A stretch of DNA of 64,000 bases from NCBI RefSeq assembly GCF_010122465.1, contig NZ_WLZY01000009.1, forward strand, positions 180,729-244,728, given 5' to 3'. The translations under genes were made by a program, and so were the position numbers. The notes below the pieces were generated by a model. The model was not told the DNA's origin. It ran no database searches and was given only the letters and a program-made list of their open reading frames with translations. The number at the start of each line of letters is the position of its first letter. The first letter of the stretch is position 1. Of the stretch, positions 35,649-45,072 are shown piece after piece. Source of the stretch: Phytoactinopolyspora mesophila (GTDB lineage: Bacteria; Actinomycetota; Actinomycetes; Jiangellales; Jiangellaceae).

Positions 35649-35976
35649 CGTCGCTGCCTGCTTTCCTGGTAGTGGCGAAGGTGGTGAGCGGAAGACCGAA
35701 AGCGCCGAACAGTGCAGGATCGCCGAAGTTGACGACGTGCCGCACTGCTTCCTTTGACAGCTCGAGTAGCTACAGCGCGACTGCCTCGAACGTGCCCTGG
35801 TGATCACGATGATAGACGCCGAAAGCAGCCTGGCCGTTCGCTGCTGTCGGGATCATCAGCAGGTCTCCCGGCCCGGCCTGGCATTGGGTGGCAAGCAGCC
35901 GGCCGATGTCCTCATGGATCAACCACTCGACTAGTGGCTGACGTGTTACGCGGTTCCGCGGCGACATTCCGCGCAC
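35635..35976 (-). pseudogene. Remnant of an ECF sigma factor with SnoaL-like C-terminal domain (in-frame stop)
   Basis: The minus-strand frame first reads PGDLLMIPTAANGQAAFGVY, then HRDHQGTFEAVAL, then an in-frame TAG at 35772-35770. The same frame then continues LLELSKEAVRHVVNFGDP and ALFGAFGLP up to a TGA at 35637-35635. The two halves together match the C-terminal SnoaL-like domain of actinobacterial sigma factors, where ANGQPAF and DPALF..FGLP are typical. Sigma regions 2 and 4 are absent, so this is a 5'-truncated pseudogene. The TAG looks like a Gln or similar codon gone bad. Confidence 0.6.
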
Positions 35977-36020
35977 ACGACCTGATCGACGAGTACCGGC
36001 TCATGATCTACCCGGTGACT
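35940..36020 (+). pseudogene. Fragment of a RibD/dihydrofolate-reductase-like gene
   Basis: The plus-strand frame reads DVLRGSAATFRAHDLIDEYR then LMIYPV, a good match to the GSA...LIDEYRLMVNPVVLG segment of RibD_C proteins. Compare FGSAQLTSALMENSLVDEYR in the intact homolog at 25418-25978. Neither the beginning nor the end of such a protein is present. It abuts the sigma-factor remnant on the other strand, so the locus looks like a junction of two deletions. Confidence 0.5.
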
Positions 36021-36627
36021 ACGCGGACAGTAGCATGGCGGCCCCGACGATCCCGGCCGCCATGAACAGGCCGACGGCGGCGTTCGCGGCGAACGGGTAC
36101 CGCTCCGCCAGCGGCACTGCCCTGGGGAATCTACGGCCGAGCTGCTTGGCGGTCACCGTCCGCTCCAGTTCGTGCGGCGAGACACCGAGCCACCGGACCA
36201 ACTGCCGCATGTCGTCGGGCGTCCAGTGCGGCGTCTTCAGCCGGGCTATCAGCCGCTCACGGCCATCGAGCAAGAGCAGATTCCGGTGTGCCTGACTGCC
36301 CGACGGCGCCGCCACCCGCACGCTCACGACGGTGGAGATATCGCTTCGCGCTCGCTTGCGGGGCCAGCCGATCGGCCGGACCGCACGGATGTGGGTCGGG
36401 CTCACGACGATGCGCTCGCGGTGCAGAAACTGGGCTACTGCTGCCAACGCCAGGGCAGCGACGCTGGCCGCCATGACACCGACGACACCGTTACGGACCA
36501 CCAGCAATGCGCCAAGTGCCCCGAAGAGCACCGGAGTGCTCTTCACCAGCCTCCGGTAACTCTGCCCCGACGGAACGAGCACCCGCTCGGAGGGCGCAAT
36601 CGCTCGTTCGGACATATGGCCGATCAT
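36019..36627 (-). CDS. Membrane protein of unknown function, PH-like
   Basis: A 202-residue protein with two hydrophobic segments near residues 30-70, a soluble middle (RERIVVSPTHIRAVRPIGWPRKRARSDIS) resembling bacterial PH-type domains, and a C-terminal TM helix (AAVGLFMAAGIVGAAMLLSA). The ATG at 36627 or 36615 could start it; neither has a ribosome site. It lies just downstream of rsrA-sigR on the same strand, 80 bases away, so read-through is possible. I recognise no named family. Confidence 0.65.
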   Translation of the reverse strand: MIGHMSERAIAPSERVLVPSGQSYRRLVKSTPVLFGALGALLVVRNGVVGVMAASVAALALAAVAQFLHRERIVVSPTHIRAVRPIGWPRKRARSDISTVVSVRVAAPSGSQAHRNLLLLDGRERLIARLKTPHWTPDDMRQLVRWLGVSPHELERTVTAKQLGRRFPRAVPLAERYPFAANAAVGLFMAAGIVGAAMLLSA

Positions 36628-36707
36628 AGAAGGAGCAAGGCGGGGCTGGCTACGGCGAGAATCCGCGAGCGCACCACGGGGTCGGCCCGGGTTGGGCGGC
36701 GCTGAGT

Positions 36708-36998
36708 TCAGCCGGCGCTTTCGCTGCGGTATTCAGAGACCTGCACCCTGACCTCGCGGATCTGGGCCAAGACCTTTGTGCGCAACTCTTCTGGCGCGTG
36801 CTCGCACGCACATGAACGCGCCAGCACGGCTCGCACCGCACGCTCGAGATCGTACATCGACAAACAACCTCCACAATCGTGCAGATGAGCTTCGATCTCC
36901 TCGTAGCTCAACGCACGATCGTCCAGCTCACGATCGAGAAACGCATACACCCGGTCGAGCACTTCGGTGCAGTCGACATCGTCGTCGTCGCAACTCAT
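36708..36998 (-). CDS. rsrA: Zinc-binding redox anti-sigma factor RsrA
   Basis: A 96-residue cytoplasmic anti-sigma factor. His38, Cys42 and Cys45 form the H-x3-C-x2-C zinc motif, and Cys10 matches the other redox-active cysteine of Streptomyces RsrA; Cys63 and Cys65 are additional. Disulfide formation releases zinc and the bound sigma factor, turning on thiol-repair genes. The ATG overlaps the sigR stop (ATGA at 36995-36998), ensuring coupled synthesis. Confidence 0.94.
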   Translation of the reverse strand: MSCDDDDVDCTEVLDRVYAFLDRELDDRALSYEEIEAHLHDCGGCLSMYDLERAVRAVLARSCACEHAPEELRTKVLAQIREVRVQVSEYRSESAG

Positions 36999-37720
36999 GA
37001 CACTCCAGCACCCCCTGGTCCGGAATCGCCCACCGGCACGAGTCCCCGGTCTCGCGCATAGTCTTCCAACAACTCCCGAAGCTGACGGCGTCCCCGGTGC
37101 AGCCTCGACATCACCGTCCCGATCGGGGTACCCATGATGTCGGCGATTTCCTTGTACGGGAAGCCTTCGACGTCAGCCAGGTACACCGCGATGCGGAATT
37201 CTTCCGGAATCTGCTGCAGCGCGTCCTTGACATCCGAATCCGGTAGATGTGCCAAAGCTTCGGCTTCGGCGGAAAGCAAGCCGGTCGAGGTGTGTGCCTC
37301 GGCCCGGGCCATCTGCCAGTCCTCGATCTCTTCGGTGGCGCTCTGCTGCGGTTCGCGCTGCTTCTTCCGGTACGAGTTGATGAATGTGTTAGTCAGGATC
37401 CTGTACAGCCATGCCTTGAGGTTGGTGCCCTCTTTGAACTGGTGGAACGACGCATACGCTTTGGTGAACGTCTCCTGAACCAGATCTTCGGCATCGCTGG
37501 CGTTGCGGGTCATCCGCAATGCTGCCGAGTAAAGTTGATCAAGGAAGGGCAGTGCGTCACGCTCGAAGCGTTCCGCACGCTGCTCGGCAGTCTCTATCGC
37601 GGCCATCGTGTTCGATGGTATCGGCGTGACCGCAGGCGCCGCCTTCCAGTCCCTCCACTCCTTGGTGGTGGCCACTTTCGGTCCAGGCGCTTGCAGGCAA
37701 GCCGTGCCAGATGCACTCAC
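36995..37720 (-). CDS. sigR: Disulfide-stress ECF sigma factor SigR/SigH with N-terminal extension
   Basis: A sigma-70 ECF protein. Region 2: [33 protein letters not shown]; region 4: [44 protein letters not shown]. It drives mycothiol, thioredoxin and proteolysis genes in relatives and is inhibited by RsrA. Two starts are credible. GTG at 37720 (241 residues) has GGGAGGG nine bases upstream. ATG at 37606 (203 residues, [14 protein letters not shown]) matches the usual family N-terminus but has no ribosome site. S. coelicolor makes a long unstable form and a short form, and this gene may do the same. Confidence 0.94.
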   Translation of the reverse strand: MSASGTACLQAPGPKVATTKEWRDWKAAPAVTPIPSNTMAAIETAEQRAERFERDALPFLDQLYSAALRMTRNASDAEDLVQETFTKAYASFHQFKEGTNLKAWLYRILTNTFINSYRKKQREPQQSATEEIEDWQMARAEAHTSTGLLSAEAEALAHLPDSDVKDALQQIPEEFRIAVYLADVEGFPYKEIADIMGTPIGTVMSRLHRGRRQLRELLEDYARDRGLVPVGDSGPGGAGVS

Positions 37721-37801
37721 GAGGTCAGACCCTCCCTGACTCGTTGGCTACGTCGGTTTTGCGACGGCGGCACCATCGGGGAGATGTGCCCGTCAGCAGC
37801 A

Positions 37802-38428
37802 TCAACCAAGCAACGGCTCGATGAATTCCCGCACCGCGGCCACGACCGATTCGGTCGCCGCGGCCTGGCTGTGCGCCTTGGGCACGCTGAGGCCGTGGTC
37901 GGCATGGGCAACGGTACGCAGGGAGAACGGACCGTCGGGAAACTCGTCGGGCCGGCCGAAGGTGTCGCGCTCCCCTTGCACTACCAACGTGGGCACGCCG
38001 GCATCGAGGAGTTCAGGAAGCCGTGATCTTTCCGGCTTGCCGGGTGGGTGCAGAGGGAAAGACAGCGCCACGACGGCCGCCGCTCCCACTGCTTGAGCTG
38101 TTCTGCAGGCTACTCGCGCGCCGGAGCTGCGTCCTCCGACGACCACCGGGAGGTCTCGAGGCACCGCCTCGAGGACGGCCGCCCAAGCCCGGTCGAGAAC
38201 AGGCGGCCGGGGCGGGAGTCGCTTTCCCGCAACCCGATAAGGCTGTTCGACGCGGACCACCGTGATTCCTTGTTCCGGCAGCCGATCAGCCAGCGCAGCG
38301 AGATCACGTGCCGCGATGCCGCCACCAGCACCGTGCCCAAGCACCAGTCGCAGCCGCGCGCCTGGCGCGTCGTCGATCCAGAGGCGGGCCACACCCTCCG
38401 GAGTCTGCACCGTCTGCTCCGTACTCAT
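37802..38428 (-). CDS. Alpha/beta hydrolase (dienelactone-hydrolase/TEX30-like)
   Basis: A 208-residue soluble hydrolase. An early strand and oxyanion loop (LVLGHGAGGGIAARDL) precede the nucleophile elbow GGRSSGARVA (Ser in RSSGA), the acid loop VVQGERDTFGRP and the catalytic His in ADHGLSVPK. The group includes KANL3/TEX30-like proteins with unknown substrates. The ATG at 38428 is divergent from the SRAP gene, 95 bases away. It lies downstream of nothing obvious on its strand and upstream of sigR. Confidence 0.87.
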   Translation of the reverse strand: MSTEQTVQTPEGVARLWIDDAPGARLRLVLGHGAGGGIAARDLAALADRLPEQGITVVRVEQPYRVAGKRLPPRPPVLDRAWAAVLEAVPRDLPVVVGGRSSGARVACRTAQAVGAAAVVALSFPLHPPGKPERSRLPELLDAGVPTLVVQGERDTFGRPDEFPDGPFSLRTVAHADHGLSVPKAHSQAAATESVVAAVREFIEPLLG

Positions 38429-38523
38429 GCGGATATCTCACCACGGTTATGGCAAGAGGCGGCATCTGGTCACCGACCCGGCGCTCGGCCTGGATGTCAG
38501 CGCCATCTGGCAAGCTGAAGAGT

Positions 38524-39267
38524 ATGTGCGGACGCTACGTAGTCAGCCAGAGCGCCGATGATCTGGCCGAGGAGTTCGGGGTCGACCGAATCGATGTCCA
38601 CGAGCGGGTCGAACCTGACTACAACGTCGCCCCCACCAAGAACTCACCGACGGTGCTGGCGCGCCCACCGCGAGACGCCAAGGACGCCGATCCGGTCCGG
38701 CAACTGCGAAACCTGAAGTGGGGCCTGGTTCCATCCTGGGCAAAGGATCCGAAGATCGGCAATCGGATGATCAACGCCCGCGCCGAGACCGTTCACGAGA
38801 AGCCGGCCTTCCGTCGCGCGTTCGCGACCAGACGCCTGATCATCCCCGTTTCCGGGTTTTACGAATGGTTCCCCACCCAGGATCTCACCACTGCCGGCAA
38901 GCCCGTCAAACAACCGTTTTACCTACGCCCGAAGGCTGGACAAGCGCTCGCGCTCGCGGGAATCTACGAGTTCTGGCGTGACCGCGAGAAGCCGGACGAC
39001 CCCGATGCGTGGCTCACCACGTTCACGATCATCACGACGAACGCCACTGACGATATCGGGCACATTCATGACCGCATGCCCATGACCGTGCACCGAGACA
39101 ACTGGCAGAACTGGCTCGACCCACGGATCAACGATCCCGCCAACATCCGCGACCTCATGGCTCCCCCGCCCCCGGGCAGCTTGGACGTGTACCCCGTCTC
39201 CAAAGCGGTGAACAACGTCAAGAACAACGGCCCCCAGCTCATCGACCCGCTGCCGCCGACGCACTGA
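38524..39267 (+). CDS. SOS-response-associated peptidase (SRAP, YedK/HMCES type)
   Basis: A 247-residue protein starting MCGRY, so that removal of Met exposes catalytic Cys2. Other active-site motifs are INARAET, SGFYEW and HIHDRMP. SRAP proteins crosslink to abasic sites in single-stranded DNA to shield them, and self-reverse later. The ATG at 38524 is certain because Cys2 must be the second residue; the frame is open 72 codons upstream without meaning. It lies before aroA in the mycobacterial order as well. Confidence 0.95.
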   Translation: MCGRYVVSQSADDLAEEFGVDRIDVHERVEPDYNVAPTKNSPTVLARPPRDAKDADPVRQLRNLKWGLVPSWAKDPKIGNRMINARAETVHEKPAFRRAFATRRLIIPVSGFYEWFPTQDLTTAGKPVKQPFYLRPKAGQALALAGIYEFWRDREKPDDPDAWLTTFTIITTNATDDIGHIHDRMPMTVHRDNWQNWLDPRINDPANIRDLMAPPPPGSLDVYPVSKAVNNVKNNGPQLIDPLPPTH

Positions 39268-39357
39268 CGACAAGGACGCCACGGCCGCACATGACTGTTT
39301 TCTATCGCGCGCCCCTGACAGCACCCATTCGGCGCTGTTTCGTGGTAGGCAGGAAGT

Positions 39358-39873
39358 ATGAGTCTCGTCCGCCTGATTGCGCGTCCCATGCTGGCGTCGA
39401 TCTTCATCGTGCAAGGGTTCAAGAACTTCCGAGATCCCGAGCCGCTGGTCCCACAGACCAAGTCGCTCGTCGACAAGTTCGGCCCGTTGCTTGAAGAGAA
39501 TGCTCCCAGCGTGCCGACCGACCCGAAGCAACTCGTCCGGATCAACGCCGCTACCCAGTTCGGTGCCGGCCTCGCGCTCGCCACCGGGAAGTTCCCCCGG
39601 CTGGCCGCTGCCGTCCTCGCCAGTTCGCTGGTGCCGACCACGGCCGCCCGCTATCCGTTCTGGGAGACCGAGGACCCGGAGGTGCGCAGCGAGCAACGTC
39701 TGCATGCGCTCAAGAACGCCGGACTCGTCGGTGGGCTGATGCTGGCCAGCGTCGACACCGAGGGCAAACCTGGCCTGAGCTGGCGGGCCAAACGTGCTGC
39801 GGACAAAGCCAAACACGCCACCAAGTCCACCAAGCGCAAGGCCCAGAAGGCAGCGTCGAAGGCCAAGCCCTGA
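39358..39873 (+). CDS. DoxX family membrane protein with Lys-rich tail
   Basis: A 171-residue membrane protein with four hydrophobic segments (LIARPMLASIFIVQGFKNFRDPE, then around residues 65-105 and 120-135) and the DoxX-type first helix. The last 35 residues are Lys/Ala-rich (RAKRAADKAKHATKSTKRKA), forming a basic cytoplasmic tail that may bind acidic partners or nucleic acid. In mycobacteria a DoxX protein is linked to thiol-redox homeostasis with SodA and SseA; neither is present here. The ATG follows GGCAGGAAGT. Confidence 0.88.
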   Translation: MSLVRLIARPMLASIFIVQGFKNFRDPEPLVPQTKSLVDKFGPLLEENAPSVPTDPKQLVRINAATQFGAGLALATGKFPRLAAAVLASSLVPTTAARYPFWETEDPEVRSEQRLHALKNAGLVGGLMLASVDTEGKPGLSWRAKRAADKAKHATKSTKRKAQKAASKAKP

Positions 39874-39897
39874 GCCTCGGCTAGCGCACCAAACGCG

Positions 39898-40572
39898 TCA
39901 GCTCGGCACGGTCGACAACAACTGGCGGGCGGCAGCTCGGGCGTGACCTATCGCGTCTGGCACGCCGCCCGCGGTCCACATCGTCAGGGCGCCCTCTTGC
40001 AGGATCGCCAGCTGTGTCCCGAGCTCAGCGGAGATGCCGTCGGCGAAGCCTGCCTCGCGCAGCAATCGGGCGTAGAGTTCGCACGTCCACTTCTTCTCCG
40101 CCCTGATCACCGCTTCCCCCGGGTGGTCAGCTCCGCCGATCTCCGCGAAGGCGTTGATGAAGGCACAGCCCCGGTTGAGCGTCGCGTTCCATTCCGCCAG
40201 CGCGTCGAGCACAGCGAGCACACTCCGGGTCGCGGCCGCGCTGACTCCGTCTTCGCCGTCATTCGCGTCCGCTCGCCCGGCGAGGTAATCCAGGACGAAC
40301 CGCTGCCACCGGTCGGCACGTCGCTGCAGATAGAGGGCGACCAGGACGTTCTTGGAGCCGAACCTGTCGTAGAGCGTCTTCTTCGTGGTCCCGGCCGCCT
40401 CCGCGATCGCGTCGACGCCGACCGCGTGAATGCCGTACTCATAGAAGAGCTGGCTGGCCGCGTCGAGCAGTCGCTGCCCGGCCGGGGTCAACCGAGTGTG
40501 GTCCAGCTGTGAGCGTTTCTCCGCGGGCCGCCGACGGACTCCCGCGATCGGCACATAGGACGTATCCGCCAT
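39898..40572 (-). CDS. TetR-family transcriptional regulator
   Basis: A 224-residue regulator with a 30-residue polar leader, then the helix-turn-helix LLDAASQLFYEYGIHAVGVDAIAEAAGTTKKTLYDRFGSKNVLVALYL. The ATG at 40572 follows GGAGCAGG. The upstream gap contains GGTGTG and CACACC spaced by four bases (40624-40639) beside ACCGGT, a plausible autoregulatory operator. The target is unknown; glpD ends 154 bases away on the same strand, and DoxX is convergent. Confidence 0.9.
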   Translation of the reverse strand: MADTSYVPIAGVRRRPAEKRSQLDHTRLTPAGQRLLDAASQLFYEYGIHAVGVDAIAEAAGTTKKTLYDRFGSKNVLVALYLQRRADRWQRFVLDYLAGRADANDGEDGVSAAATRSVLAVLDALAEWNATLNRGCAFINAFAEIGGADHPGEAVIRAEKKWTCELYARLLREAGFADGISAELGTQLAILQEGALTMWTAGGVPDAIGHARAAARQLLSTVPS

Positions 40573-40623
40573 TGCCTGCTCCTCTGTTACCCGGGGCCAC
40601 TCTCGACTACGAAATAGACCGAC

Positions 40624-40639
40624 CGGTGTGGTTACACAC
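40624..40639. promoter_or_regulatory. Inverted repeat upstream of the TetR gene
   Basis: GGTGTG (40624-40629) and CACACC (40634-40639) flank GTTA, 52 bases upstream of the TetR start. It is probably an autoregulatory operator. Low confidence because it rests on one short palindrome. Confidence 0.4.
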
Positions 40640-40725
40640 CAGTATGACTCCTGCCGTCAAGTGCCAACGAACCCGTGCTCTAAGCGGTACCGCGTGGCCG
40701 GGCCAAGTTGCTGGCGGGCAACAAC

Positions 40726-42504
40726 CTAGGTGACCGGCTCACTGATCAGCGTGCGTGCCTCCGTGGCGGCCGACCGGATCTCATCGGCGGCTTGGTCGTC
40801 CGGCTTCGTCTGTGAGTCGCGCTCCGCCGTGACCCGCTCGTTGTAGATATCCACCTCGCGAGCGATCTGTGCGGCGTCCCACCCCAGGGTCTCCGCCATC
40901 AGCTCCGCGACCGGCTCCGCGGCATCGAGCCCGCGGTGCGGGTACTCGATAGAGATCCGGGTGCGCCGGGTCAGGACGTCCTCGAGGTGCAGTGCCCCTT
41001 CCTCGCGCACCCCGTAGACGACCTCGACCTTCAGATAATCCGCCGCGCCCGGCAGCGGCTCGAGAAGGTCGGGCCGGTCCACCGCGAGCGCCAGGACGTC
41101 GTGCACCATCGAGCCGTAGCGATCCAGCAGGTGCCGCATCCGGTAGGGGTGCAGGCCGTGCTCGGATGCGAGTTGGTCGGCTTGGTTGACCAGTGCGTGG
41201 TAACCGTCCGCACCGAGCAACGGCACCTTGTCCGTGATAGACGGCGCGATGCGACCACGGAGGTCGGCGGCCGCGGCATCGATGGCATCGGCGGCCATGA
41301 CCCGGTAGGTCGTGTACTTACCACCCGCGATGGACACCATGCCGGGCGCCGGGCGGGCCACGGCGTGCTCGCGAGAGAGCTTGGAGGACTCGTCGCTCTC
41401 GCCGGCCAGCAGCGGGCGCAGGCCGGCGTAGACGCCCTCGATGTCGTCATGGGTCAGCGGGGTGGCCAGCACGGCGTTGACGTGATCGAGGATGTAGTCG
41501 ATGTCAGCGCGAGTAGCCGCCGGGTGAGCGAGATCGAAGTTCCAGTCGGTGTCGGTGGTGCCGATGATCCAATGCCCCCGCCACGGGATGATGAACAGCA
41601 CCGACTTCTCGGTGCGCAGGATCACTCCGGACTCCGAGGCGATCCGGTCTCGGGGCACCACGATGTGCACGCCCTTGCTGGAACGCACCCGGAACCGCCC
41701 CCGCGTGCCCGCGAGCCGTTGCATCTCATCGGTCCAGACCCCGGTGCAGTTGACCACCACGTCACATGTGACATCGAGTTCGTCGCCACTCTCGATGTCG
41801 CGGACCCGCACTCCGCTGATCCGGTCCGCCTCGCGCAGGAAACCGACCACCTGGGTAGATGTGCGCACGACGGCCCCGTAATGGGCAGCGGTGCGGGCGA
41901 CAGTCAGGGTGTGCCGGGCGTCGTCGGCCCACGCGTCGTAATACCGGATTCCACCGATCAATGCGTCTCTGCGCAACCCCGGCACCAGCCGGAGCGCGCC
42001 GGAGCGTGTCAGGTGTTTCTGGCCCGGAACCGACCGCGAGCCACCCATGGAGTCATACAGGAAGAGTCCGCTGGCCGTGTACGGACGCTCCCAAAGCCGG
42101 CGCGTCAGCGGATAGAGAAAGCTCACGGGCTTCACCAGGTGCGGCGCCAGCCGGTTGAGCATGAGCTCACGCTCGCGCAGCGCCTCCCGGACCAGACCGA
42201 ACTCGAACTGCTCCAGGTAACGCAGACCGCCGTGGAAAAGCTTGCTCGACCGGCTGGACGTACCAGCGGCCAGGTCGCGGGCTTCCACGAGGGCCACGCG
42301 GAGACCTCGGGTAGCGGCGTCGAGCGCGGCCCCGGAGCCAACCACGCCACCGCCGATGACAACGACGTCGAACTGTTCTTCAGCCAGGCGTTGCCAATTC
42401 CGGATCCGCTGCTGCGGGCTGAGCCGGCCAGCCCGCTCACTCTGACGTCCATCTGTACTGTGCGCGGCCACGTCGACCTCGCCTCCTCGCGAGTCCGTTG
42501 TCAT
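40726..42504 (-). CDS. glpD: Aerobic glycerol-3-phosphate dehydrogenase
   Basis: A 592-residue FAD enzyme that oxidises glycerol-3-phosphate to dihydroxyacetone phosphate at the membrane and feeds electrons to quinone. Motifs: FAD-binding VVIGGGVVGSGAALDAATRG and LVEARDLAAGTSSRSSKLFHGGLRYLEQFEF near the N-terminus, IGTTDTDW, and the C-terminal GlpO-type cap domain. The ATG at 42504 is preferred over a TTG three codons upstream. It is divergent from glpF-glpK, making a compact glycerol-use regulon. The C-terminal 30 residues are polar. Confidence 0.95.
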   Translation of the reverse strand: MTTDSRGGEVDVAAHSTDGRQSERAGRLSPQQRIRNWQRLAEEQFDVVVIGGGVVGSGAALDAATRGLRVALVEARDLAAGTSSRSSKLFHGGLRYLEQFEFGLVREALRERELMLNRLAPHLVKPVSFLYPLTRRLWERPYTASGLFLYDSMGGSRSVPGQKHLTRSGALRLVPGLRRDALIGGIRYYDAWADDARHTLTVARTAAHYGAVVRTSTQVVGFLREADRISGVRVRDIESGDELDVTCDVVVNCTGVWTDEMQRLAGTRGRFRVRSSKGVHIVVPRDRIASESGVILRTEKSVLFIIPWRGHWIIGTTDTDWNFDLAHPAATRADIDYILDHVNAVLATPLTHDDIEGVYAGLRPLLAGESDESSKLSREHAVARPAPGMVSIAGGKYTTYRVMAADAIDAAAADLRGRIAPSITDKVPLLGADGYHALVNQADQLASEHGLHPYRMRHLLDRYGSMVHDVLALAVDRPDLLEPLPGAADYLKVEVVYGVREEGALHLEDVLTRRTRISIEYPHRGLDAAEPVAELMAETLGWDAAQIAREVDIYNERVTAERDSQTKPDDQAADEIRSAATEARTLISEPVT

Positions 42505-42674
42505 CCGGTCCAACCTACCCGTTGATTCGGTTGATCACGTAGACAGTCAAACATTCCGAGAGTAAGTTGCCAGATAGCTCGGAGGACTACTCAGACCCAC
42601 GGCAACGACGCCGGGGCACCCCCGGTGGCCGAACGTGTTCGGACGCGTTGCCACGCCATGGAGGGGGACGTCAC

Positions 42675-43403
42675 ATGGAGCATCTGGACTTCTTCGAAAT
42701 CGTCTACTGGGAAATCCTCGGCACCGGCATGCTCGTCCTGCTGGGCTGCGGTGTCGTCGCCAACGTCGTGCTACCTAAGAACAAAGGCAACATGGACGGG
42801 CCGTTGCGGGGCAACTGGCTACTCATCAACTTCGGATGGGGGCTGGGTGTCTTCTCCGGTGTCTACGTCGCCGCGCAATCCGGCGCCCACATCAACCCCG
42901 CGGTCACTTTCGGGCTCGCCGTCGAGGGCACGACGGAATGGTCCGACGTCCCGGCGTACTTTCTCGGCCAGTTGACCGGGGCGATCCTCGGCGCCGTGGT
43001 GATGTTCCTCGCTTACAAGCTGCAATTCGATGCCGGCGAAGACCCAGGGTTGAAGCTCGCGGTGTTCTCCACCGGCCCGGAGGTCCGCAACTACGGCTGG
43101 AACTTCATCACCGAGGTTGTCGGCACCTTCGTTCTCGTCTTCGTCGTGCTGTCCTTCGGACCGCACCCGATCGACATCGGACCGCTGGCCGTGGCTCTTC
43201 TGGTGGTCGGTATCGGCGCTTCCCTCGGTGGCCCCACGGGCTACGCCATCAACCCGGCCCGTGACCTCGGACCACGTATTGCGCACGCGTTCCTGCCGAT
43301 CAAGGGCAAAGGGGCGAGTGACTGGGGGTATTCCTGGGTACCCATTGCCGGACCCCTCGTCGGCGGTGCTCTCGCCGGTCTTCTCGGTGCCGCCGTGTTC
43401 TGA
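42675..43403 (+). CDS. glpF: Glycerol uptake facilitator (aquaglyceroporin)
   Basis: A 242-residue channel with six TM helices and two NPA-type half-helices: GAHINPAVTFG and YAINPARDLGPR. The Asp after the second NPAR is a mark of glycerol-conducting rather than water-only channels. The ATG at 42675 has GGAGGGGG nine bases upstream; the frame is open to 42567 but that part is not membrane-like. The glycerol kinase follows after 55 bases. Glycerol enters here, is phosphorylated by GlpK and oxidised by GlpD. Confidence 0.95.
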   Translation: MEHLDFFEIVYWEILGTGMLVLLGCGVVANVVLPKNKGNMDGPLRGNWLLINFGWGLGVFSGVYVAAQSGAHINPAVTFGLAVEGTTEWSDVPAYFLGQLTGAILGAVVMFLAYKLQFDAGEDPGLKLAVFSTGPEVRNYGWNFITEVVGTFVLVFVVLSFGPHPIDIGPLAVALLVVGIGASLGGPTGYAINPARDLGPRIAHAFLPIKGKGASDWGYSWVPIAGPLVGGALAGLLGAAVF

Positions 43404-43458
43404 TGGGCATGCGCAGGCTCACGCACGTAATCGCATATCCGCAACATGAGGAGCACCC

Positions 43459-44976
43459 ATGGCTCAGTACGTAGCCGCAATCGACCAAGGCACTACATCC
43501 ACACGGTGCATGATCTTCGATCACTCCGGCAACGTGGTGGCGGCAGATCAACGCGAACACCAGCAGATTTTCCCGCGAGCCGGCTGGGTCGAGCACGATC
43601 CCGAGGAGATCTGGCGTAACACTCGTGAGGTCTGCGCCGGAGCGCTTGCCACCGCTGACCTGGTCACCGAAGACGTCGTGGCCGTCGGCATCACCAACCA
43701 GCGCGAGACCGCGGTGGTGTGGGACCGCACCACCGGCAAGCCCGTCTACAACGCCATCGTCTGGCAGGACACCCGGACCGACAAGATCGTCGACGAGCTC
43801 GGCCAGCTCGGTGGCGGCCAGACGAGGTACCACGCTTCCACCGGCCTGCCCCTGGCCACGTACTTCTCCGGGCCGAAGGTCAAGTGGATTCTCGACAACG
43901 TCGAAGGCGCCAGGGACAAGGCTGAGGCCGGTGATCTGCTATTCGGCAACATCGACACGTGGGTGCTGTGGAACGCCACCGGCGGACCCGACGGCGGGGT
44001 GCACGTGACCGACCCCACAAATGCATCCCGGACCCTGCTGATGGATCTCGACACGCTGACGTGGAACGAGCAGAACGCAGCCGACATGGGCATCCCGATG
44101 TCGATGCTGCCGGAAATCCGTTCCTCCTCCGAGGTCTACGGCCATGTCCGGGCGCGCGGCGCCTTCGCCGGACTGCCGCTGGCGGGCATCCTCGGTGACC
44201 AGCAGGCTGCCACGTTCGGCCAGGCCTGCCTCGAGGTGGGCGAAGCCAAGAACACGTACGGCACGGGGAACTTCGTCCTGCTGAACACCGGCACCGAGAA
44301 GGTGATGAGCGAGAACGGACTGCTCACTACCGTCTGTTACAAGATCGGCGACAACGACACCGTATACGCCCTCGAAGGATCCATCGCGGTCACCGGCTCG
44401 CTGGTGCAATGGCTACGCGACAACCTCGGTCTCATCGGCAGCGCCGCGGAGATCGAGCAGCTCGCCGACAGCGTCGAGGACAACGGCGGGGTGTACTTCG
44501 TGCCGGCCTTCTCGGGTCTGTTCGCGCCCTATTGGCGATCCGATGCCCGCGGCGCCATCGTCGGGCTCACCCGCTACGTCAACAAGGGCCACCTAGCCCA
44601 CGCCGTGCTCCAGGCAACGGCCTTCCAGTCCCTCGAAGTCATCGATGCGATGAACGCCGACTCCGGTGTCCCGCTGAAATCGCTGAAGGTCGACGGCGGC
44701 ATGGTCGGCAACGAACTGCTCATGCAGTTCCAGGCCGACATCCTCGGCGTGCCGGTGATCCGTCCCGTCGTGGCCGAGACGACTGCCCTGGGCGCCGCCT
44801 ACGCCGCCGGCCTGGCGGTGGGGTTCTGGGAGACAGAGGAGGACATCCGCACCAACTGGGCCCAGGACAAGCAGTGGGATCCGCAGATGGACCAGAACGA
44901 ACGCGACAAGCAGTACCGCAGATGGAAGAAGGCTGTGACCAAGACCTTCGACTGGGTCGACGAAGAAACCGACTGA
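43459..44976 (+). CDS. glpK: Glycerol kinase
   Basis: A 505-residue FGGY-family kinase converting glycerol to glycerol-3-phosphate with ATP. The N-terminal phosphate loop reads [15 protein letters not shown], with [15 protein letters not shown] and [11 protein letters not shown] for substrate binding. The second half carries the signature [20 protein letters not shown] and the adenosine motif [19 protein letters not shown]. The length is the family norm. GAGGAG lies seven bases upstream of the ATG. It is the last gene of the glpF-glpK operon. Confidence 0.97.
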   Translation: MAQYVAAIDQGTTSTRCMIFDHSGNVVAADQREHQQIFPRAGWVEHDPEEIWRNTREVCAGALATADLVTEDVVAVGITNQRETAVVWDRTTGKPVYNAIVWQDTRTDKIVDELGQLGGGQTRYHASTGLPLATYFSGPKVKWILDNVEGARDKAEAGDLLFGNIDTWVLWNATGGPDGGVHVTDPTNASRTLLMDLDTLTWNEQNAADMGIPMSMLPEIRSSSEVYGHVRARGAFAGLPLAGILGDQQAATFGQACLEVGEAKNTYGTGNFVLLNTGTEKVMSENGLLTTVCYKIGDNDTVYALEGSIAVTGSLVQWLRDNLGLIGSAAEIEQLADSVEDNGGVYFVPAFSGLFAPYWRSDARGAIVGLTRYVNKGHLAHAVLQATAFQSLEVIDAMNADSGVPLKSLKVDGGMVGNELLMQFQADILGVPVIRPVVAETTALGAAYAAGLAVGFWETEEDIRTNWAQDKQWDPQMDQNERDKQYRRWKKAVTKTFDWVDEETD

Positions 44977-45072
44977 GAAGCCGCGACATATCCACCTCGC
45001 CGGCCCCGGCGGCGGTGGTGGTCATCTGATCGTTATCGGTCCATATACCGGACACCGGTAAGCTGAGAACCG

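Noticed and set aside
37606-37800. A SigR-type autoregulated promoter (GGAAT...GTT) upstream of sigR
   Set aside because: No good match to the two boxes with 18-19 base spacing was found on the minus strand in this stretch.
40936-42525. A 529-codon open frame on the plus strand
   Set aside because: It is antisense to glpD; its residue composition (His/Arg/Gln-rich) and lack of any motif show it is a high-GC shadow of the real gene.
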